Shown here: positions 58,745 to 64,000 of the stretch, in pieces
Layout: each line of letters opens with the position of its first letter
Position numbering within the stretch: position 1 is the first letter of the stretch
Assembly: GCF_006337165.1 (NCBI RefSeq)
Contig: NZ_CP040896.1
Span: forward strand, 2,356,001 to 2,420,000
Length of the DNA stretch: 64,000 nt
Source of the DNA: Hymenobacter jejuensis
GTDB taxonomy: Bacteria > Bacteroidota > Bacteroidia > Cytophagales > Hymenobacteraceae
Direction of reading: 5' to 3'
Program-made: the position numbers and the translations under genes
Notes under the pieces: generated by a model
What the model was told of the DNA's origin: nothing
Seen by the model: the letters and a program-made list of their open reading frames with translations, nothing else
Databases searched by the model: none

Positions 58745-59566
58745 ATGCCACACTTTTTATTTTCGCTCCGCCCGCTGAGTGCGGTTTGCCTGCTCGTGTT
58801 CGCCGTAGCGTGCGAGGCCCCGAAAAAGGAGAAAGCCGCAACCGCTGCTCCTGACAACAGCGCGTATCCGGCGGCCGAAGGTTTTAACAAGGCCGGTTCC
58901 GATGCCAAAGCCATTGCCATCGCCGACCGCGTGATGGAGAAAATGGGCGGCTACCCAAACTGGCAGAAAGCGCACTTTCTGGGGTGGAGCTTTTTCGGCG
59001 GGCAATACCAGATCTGGGACAAATACACCGGCGATTTTCACTGGCAAAAAGACGACCTAGTAGCCAACTACAACCTCAACAAAAAAACGGGCCACGCCTA
59101 CAAAGCCGGGCAGGATATCTCGAATACCGAAGAAGGCAAACAGCTGCTGGACAAGATGTACCCCACGTGGGTCAACAATTCGTGGTGGCTCGTGATGCCC
59201 TTTAAGCTGAAGGATTCGGGTGTGACGCTCAAATACAAAGGCCCCGCCAAAACGCGGCAGGGCGCCGACGCCGACATGCTGGAAATGACCTTTCAGAACG
59301 TGGGCGTCACGCCCGACAACCGCTACGAGGTGCTCGTAAACAAATCAACCGGCCTCGTGGATGAGTGGGCGTATTTTCCGAAAGCTACTGATGCCAACCC
59401 CGCTTTTCGCCGCCGCTGGAGCGACTACAGCCGCCACGATGACATCATGCTCGCCGCCGACCGCAGCGACTCCACCAAAACTACCCGCCTCGACGACATC
59501 GCCGCCGTTCAGACCCTGCCCGCAGGCGTCATGACTAGCCCGACGCCCGTTACGAAGATTAAATAG
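58745..59566 (+). CDS. Lipoprotein of unknown function
   Basis: The 273-residue protein has a lipoprotein signal MPHFLFSLRPLSAVCLLVFAVAC (Cys at residue 23) and a mature domain. The domain has VMEKMGGYPNWQKAHFLGWSFFGGQYQIWDKYTGDFHW, a pattern I recall from Bacteroidota lipoproteins without known function, and later GVTLKYKGPAKTRQGADADMLEM. Trp- and Tyr-rich patches suggest a ligand-binding beta structure. It starts 185 bases from the divergent YihY gene and ends six bases before a long palindrome. Confidence 0.75.
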   Translation: MPHFLFSLRPLSAVCLLVFAVACEAPKKEKAATAAPDNSAYPAAEGFNKAGSDAKAIAIADRVMEKMGGYPNWQKAHFLGWSFFGGQYQIWDKYTGDFHWQKDDLVANYNLNKKTGHAYKAGQDISNTEEGKQLLDKMYPTWVNNSWWLVMPFKLKDSGVTLKYKGPAKTRQGADADMLEMTFQNVGVTPDNRYEVLVNKSTGLVDEWAYFPKATDANPAFRRRWSDYSRHDDIMLAADRSDSTKTTRLDDIAAVQTLPAGVMTSPTPVTKIK

Positions 59567-59571
59567 AAAAA

Positions 59572-59616
59572 GGCAGCTATATAAGTAATTGACAATCAAT
59601 TACTTATATAGCTGCC
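59572..59616. terminator. Perfect 21-bp-arm palindrome, terminator-like, overlapping a gene end
   Basis: Arms 59572-59592 and 59596-59616 are exact inverted copies (GGCAGCTATATAAGTAATTGA) around a CAA loop. The second arm contains the last codons and stop of the DUF3891 gene, so the other arm is a mirror copy of that gene end. It lies between converging genes, flanked by AAAA on one side, and its centre is a dyad element. Confidence 0.7.
59579..59609. repeat. 31-bp dyad element
   Basis: ATATAA-N4-TTGACAATCAA-N4-TTATAT. An exact plus-strand IHF-type core (AATCAA-N4-TTA), inside the larger perfect palindrome. Confidence 0.62.
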
Positions 59617-60328
59617 AACGCAACGTTTCTACCGGCGCTTCGCGTAGCGCGGCGGCAAGCTCTTCGTCGTCGCGGAATTGCAACTGCCGCAACGTGCGCG
59701 CTTCAATACTGACTTCCACCTGCTTGGCTGCAAACGGCCACGGTGTTACCTGCACCTGCGCGGGGTCGCGGGGCGCGACTACTTCGTAACGCTGGCCGTC
59801 GGGACCCTTGCTGATTTCCAGCGTGCGGCCCATATCGGGTATCTCCTGCCGACACAAAATCAGCGAGAGACGGTCGCACCATTGCATAAGGTCGTAGGCT
59901 TGTTGAGCTTCTTTCTTGTTGACTTTCAGGTTTTTACGCCATAGCTTTTGCTGGCTGAGTTGCTCATCCAGAAACGCATCGATTTCCTTTTTCTTGCCCC
60001 GCAGGCTTTCGTAGAGGAAGCTCATGTGCATGCTAGTAAGCAAGCTGCGCCACTGCCCCTGAAACCGCGCCGCCCGCATCACGCCCGTGGCCTGCTCCAA
60101 CGAAAACTCCTGGAGCGTAAAATTGGCCGGCGCCCCAGCCGGCGTCAGACTGTAGTGCCCGTCCCAGCGCTGCTGTTCGTCGTCGTGTTGGGCCACGGCC
60201 GCAATCAGGCCTACCCAGCGGTCGGTGGGCCCAAAAGGGTGCCAATGCCACGCCAGCTGCGCCGCCAACAGCGCATGCGACTGCTGGTAAATAATCTGCC
60301 AGCCGTCGGCAGTGTAGTTCACAATCAT
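59600..60328 (-). CDS. DUF3891 family protein
   Basis: The 242-residue protein opens YTADGWQIIYQQSHALLAAQLAWHW and has VAQHDDEQQRWD, then a helical core (YDLMQWCDRLSLILCRQEI) and a C-terminal strand region. The repeated His/Asp (QSHALLA, QHDDE, WCDRLSL) recall HD-domain spacing and fit DUF3891, a family without known activity. It is cytosolic. Its last codons form one arm of the palindrome at 59572. Confidence 0.8.
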   Translation of the reverse strand: MIVNYTADGWQIIYQQSHALLAAQLAWHWHPFGPTDRWVGLIAAVAQHDDEQQRWDGHYSLTPAGAPANFTLQEFSLEQATGVMRAARFQGQWRSLLTSMHMSFLYESLRGKKKEIDAFLDEQLSQQKLWRKNLKVNKKEAQQAYDLMQWCDRLSLILCRQEIPDMGRTLEISKGPDGQRYEVVAPRDPAQVQVTPWPFAAKQVEVSIEARTLRQLQFRDDEELAAALREAPVETLRWQLYK

Positions 60329-60412
60329 CGGGGTGCGAGCGTTGGGTTCCCGCAGAAGTACGCGAAGGTTGCGCGGAGGTTTGCAGAGGCTCTTTCAGCT
60401 TCCGCGAGAAGA

Positions 60413-61393
60413 CTAGGCCCGCGCCGGTTCAGGCTGCAAATGCAACAGCATGTCGTCGGTCATCTTATCCAAGTTGTACTGTGGCTGCCAACCCCAATCG
60501 CGCTCGGCTTGCGAGTCGTCGATGCTTTTGGGCCAAGAGTCGGCAATCTGTTGGCGCGAATCGGGCCGGTATGTGACCTCAAAATCGGGGAAATGCCGCT
60601 GAATCGAAGCCGTGATTTCGGCCGGCGAAAAGCTCATCGCACCCAAGTTATACGACGAGCGTACTTTTATTTGATCTGCCGGGGCGTGCATCAGATCGAT
60701 GGTCGCTTTGAGGGCGTCGGGCATGTACATCATCGGCAGGTAAGTATCTTCCTTCAGGAAGCATTCGTACGACTGGCCCGCGATGGCTTTGTGGTAAATG
60801 TCTACGGCATAGTCAGTTGTGCCTCCGCCGGGCAACGACTTGTAGCCAATCAGGCCGGGATAGCGTAGTGAGCGCACGTCGAGGCCGTACTTCTTGTGGT
60901 ACCACTCGCACCACTGTTCACCAGCCAGTTTGCTGATGCCATACACCGTGTTGGGATTCATGATGGTCAGTTGCGGCGTGTGGTCGCGGGGCGTATCAGG
61001 GCCGAACACGGCGATGGAGCTGGGCCAGTACACCTGCGCCACCTTGTACTCCACAGCGGCATCTAGCACGTTGAGGAGGCCGTCCATGTTGAGCTTCCAC
61101 CCAAACTTCGGATCCTTTTCGGCGGTAGCCGACAGCAGTGCCGCGAGGTGATAAATCTGTTTCGGGCGGTACTGTTGCACCAAGGCGTAGAGGCGGTCGC
61201 GGTCGAGCACGTCGAGCAGCTCAAACGGGCCTTCCTGCTGAAGCTCAGCTTGTTTGGGCGGGCGCACGTCGGCGGCAATCACGTTGGCAGGGCCGTAAAG
61301 CTGGCGTAGTTCGTGGGTGAGTTCGAAGCCAAGCTGGCCGCAAGCGCCAATGACAAGCACGGTGCCGGTTGTGTCGCTGGGGGTGGTTTGCAT
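60413..61393 (-). CDS. tdh: L-threonine 3-dehydrogenase, SDR/epimerase type
   Basis: The 326-residue NAD-dependent enzyme oxidises threonine to 2-amino-3-ketobutyrate. It has GACGQLGFELTHELRQLYG (NAD loop), HLAALLSATAEKDP, WPSSIAVFGPDTPRDHTPQ, the catalytic TVYGISKLAGEQW (Tyr/Lys) and YPGLIGYKSLPGGGTTDYAVD. These are the marks of the UDP-galactose-epimerase-like threonine dehydrogenases known from Flavobacterium and animals, not the zinc MDR type of E. coli. The next enzyme, Kbl, is encoded at 62.7 kb on the other strand with a patatin gene between. Confidence 0.92.
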   Translation of the reverse strand: MQTTPSDTTGTVLVIGACGQLGFELTHELRQLYGPANVIAADVRPPKQAELQQEGPFELLDVLDRDRLYALVQQYRPKQIYHLAALLSATAEKDPKFGWKLNMDGLLNVLDAAVEYKVAQVYWPSSIAVFGPDTPRDHTPQLTIMNPNTVYGISKLAGEQWCEWYHKKYGLDVRSLRYPGLIGYKSLPGGGTTDYAVDIYHKAIAGQSYECFLKEDTYLPMMYMPDALKATIDLMHAPADQIKVRSSYNLGAMSFSPAEITASIQRHFPDFEVTYRPDSRQQIADSWPKSIDDSQAERDWGWQPQYNLDKMTDDMLLHLQPEPARA

Positions 61394-61428
61394 ATGGATA
61401 AAGCAAAGTTGGGTGGTAACGAGGGCTA

Positions 61429-61436
61429 CAAAGATA
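61429..61436 (-). promoter_or_regulatory. -7 box of tdh
   Basis: Minus-strand TATCTTTG, 36 bases before ATG 61393. It is back-to-back with a plus-strand TATCTTTG 15 bases away. Confidence 0.55.
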
Positions 61437-61451
61437 CCGGGTAGGGGTGAT

Positions 61452-61459
61452 TATCTTTG
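61452..61459 (+). promoter_or_regulatory. -7 box of the patatin-like gene
   Basis: Plus-strand TATCTTTG, 76 bases before ATG 61535. It forms a divergent pair with the tdh box. Confidence 0.5.
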
Positions 61460-61534
61460 GCGCAACTCAACAAAGGAACTACGGAAGCGGTGAGCCGGCG
61501 GTCCGGTTATGTGCAATTTCCGTGCTTATCGTGT

Positions 61535-62602
61535 ATGCGTCAGGTTGTGCTTGTACTCGCAATGCTTCTGTGGCTAATCGTACCCGGCAGGGGGCAAGTT
61601 CGGCCTCCCGGAAAGTATCGCAACCTTGTGCTGGAAGGCGGGGGGATTCGCGGCATCGCGTATGGCGGGGCGCTGCAAGAACTTGAGCAGCAAGGGGTTT
61701 TGGCGGAGATTCAGCGAGTGGGCGGCACTTCGGCAGGCGCAATTCAGGCGGCATTGCTGGCCGTAGGCTATTCGCCCCAGGAGATTATTGAGATCATCGA
61801 TCGCACGCCGGTGCAGCGCCTCAACGATGGCCGCCTGATCTTTTTTGGCGGCAGCACGCGCCTACTCAAACAATATGGCTGGTACCGCGGCGATCAGTTT
61901 ACGAAGTACATGAGCGAGCTGGTGGGGCGCCGCACCGGCAACGCCAACCTGACACTGGCCCAGCTCCACGAACGCGCCCAGCAGGGCCAGGCCCGCGACC
62001 TCTACGTGACCGGCACCAACCTTACTACCCAGCGCACGCAGGTGTTTAGCTACGAAACTAGCCCCAACCTGCGCGTCGCCGATGCCGTCCGGATTTCCAT
62101 GAGCATTCCGCTGTATTTTCGGGCGGTGCTGCTCGATGAAGCCAGCAACGTGATAGTGAAACCGAAGAAAGATCAGAAAGTCAATGTGTTAGTAGATGGC
62201 GGCTTGCTAGCAAACTACCCGATCTGGCTGTTTGACGATGCCAGGTATTTGCTTGATAGTCAAAGTGTTATAAATAATGCTTCTAAACCATTTTCCAACC
62301 CCGAAACGCTGGGCCTGCGCTTAGATCGGGCGGAGCAGATTGCCTACGATACGTTGAGCAACGGGCGGCAACAATTAGCGCCGTACGATATTCAGAACTT
62401 CGGCAGCTACGTGGGCGCGCTCTACACCCTGGCCATTGAAAACCTGAATCCTGCCCAACCCACCGATTGGAAACGAACGATAAGCATCAGCACATTAGGG
62501 TTCAACCCCAAAATCAAACGTGTTTCCGCGCAGCAAAAACAGGCGCTTATGACTAGCGGGCGAGAGGGAGTGCGCGCATTTATGACGCGCCGAGGTTTAT
62601 AG
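61535..62602 (+). CDS. Patatin-like phospholipase
   Basis: The 355-residue protein has a signal or anchor (MRQVVLVLAMLLWLIVPGRG) and then the patatin domain. The oxyanion motif is NLVLEGGGIRGIAYGGAL, the Ser-containing loop GGTSAGAIQAALL (GxSxG as GTSAG), and the catalytic Asp motif VDGGLLANYP. It should hydrolyse acyl esters of lipids with a Ser-Asp dyad. ATG 61535 starts the signal segment; the frame is open upstream but crosses the promoter. An almost complete dyad element lies within the gene (62243-62273). Confidence 0.88.
   Translation: MRQVVLVLAMLLWLIVPGRGQVRPPGKYRNLVLEGGGIRGIAYGGALQELEQQGVLAEIQRVGGTSAGAIQAALLAVGYSPQEIIEIIDRTPVQRLNDGRLIFFGGSTRLLKQYGWYRGDQFTKYMSELVGRRTGNANLTLAQLHERAQQGQARDLYVTGTNLTTQRTQVFSYETSPNLRVADAVRISMSIPLYFRAVLLDEASNVIVKPKKDQKVNVLVDGGLLANYPIWLFDDARYLLDSQSVINNASKPFSNPETLGLRLDRAEQIAYDTLSNGRQQLAPYDIQNFGSYVGALYTLAIENLNPAQPTDWKRTISISTLGFNPKIKRVSAQQKQALMTSGREGVRAFMTRRGL
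62243..62273. repeat. 31-bp dyad element inside the patatin gene
   Basis: AGGTAT-N4-TTGATAGTCAA-N4-TTATAA. It encodes residues around LLDSQSVINNAS with codons CTT GAT AGT CAA … ATA AAT AAT, unlike the GC-rich codons around. Confidence 0.6.
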
Positions 62603-62723
62603 CGTAAGAGTGGTAGGGAGCCCGCGCCAAATGCCAGCATTCCCGCCGATCCCGTAGCTTTGGTTATTCCCACGGCCCTGCCGAAAGCCCGATTCAGAAT
62701 CCATTATTCAGCATTTCAAGAAG

Positions 62724-63971
<1,248 letters not shown>

Positions 63972-63986
63972 AAAGTGAGTTTATAG

Positions 63987-64000
63987 TGCAACTCCCCTCC
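63987..64000. repeat. Start of a second fold-back-type element (cut by the window end)
   Basis: The last bases, AACTCCCCTCC, match the outer arm (AGCTCCCCTTC) of the fold-back element in the argE-argH gap. Only the edge is visible. Confidence 0.35.

Overview
The window comes from a GC-rich member of the Bacteroidota, most likely Cytophagales close to Hymenobacter. The grounds are type IX secretion (T9SS) type A C-terminal sorting domains, promoters of the TTTG-N19-TAnnTTTG type instead of the E. coli type, an rpmG gene followed by the small DUF4295 gene, a bacillithiol enzyme (BshC), an acyl-ornithine carbamoyltransferase (ArgF') and an SDR-type threonine dehydrogenase. The phylum is secure; the genus is inference. 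I see no rRNA, tRNA, CRISPR array, prophage or transposase gene.

Layout. 1-3.1 kb: 3' end of an exported beta-helix protein, a TrxB-like flavoprotein, a lipoprotein. 3.3-17.4 kb: a complete arginine cluster in two divergent units. The minus unit is GNAT acetyltransferase-argG-argC-argD-carA-two small envelope genes-carB-argF'; the plus unit is argB-argE-like-argH. Several junctions overlap by 1-14 bases. 17.4-29.9 kb: TonB C-terminal-domain proteins around an HMG-CoA reductase with an extra N-terminal domain, a WG-repeat protein, a phytanoyl-CoA dioxygenase-like enzyme, two SDRs, a sphingomyelin-synthase-like PAP2 protein, an M20 amidohydrolase, an ATP-grasp protein and an M4 protease with a T9SS signal. 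30-43.3 kb: envelope and repair genes (outer-membrane protein, TPR, esterase, Ogt, PLD, glycosidase, cation and amino-acid transporters), three tandem PAP2 phosphatases, hemB and ornithine aminotransferase. 43.5-56.2 kb: housekeeping block (ridA, rpmB, rpmG, DUF4295, ftsY, rimO, bshC, formyl-THF cyclo-ligase, mnmD, rlmN). 56.3-64 kb: an outer-membrane-like gene broken at a C7 tract, a YihY protein, a DUF3891 protein, and threonine catabolism (tdh and kbl) split around a patatin-like gene.

How the genes work together: the GNAT enzyme, ArgB, ArgC and ArgD make N-acyl-ornithine. CarAB supplies carbamoyl phosphate, ArgF' makes N-acyl-citrulline, the M20 enzyme deacylates it, and ArgG and ArgH finish arginine. 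RocD at 42 kb links ornithine back to glutamate. Tdh and Kbl convert threonine to glycine and acetyl-CoA.

The most unusual signal is not a gene. A 31-bp, AT-rich, dyad-symmetric element of the form TTATAA-N4-TTGATWATCAA-N4-TTATAA recurs at least 22 times, about every 3 kb. Each half resembles the E. coli IHF consensus (WATCAA-N4-TTR). Most copies are intergenic, next to terminators; several lie inside genes, where local codons shift to AT-rich ones. Other repeats are a 160-bp fold-back element in the argE-argH gap, with a likely second copy cut by the window end, and a family of 29-nt imperfect palindromes near argF' and carA.
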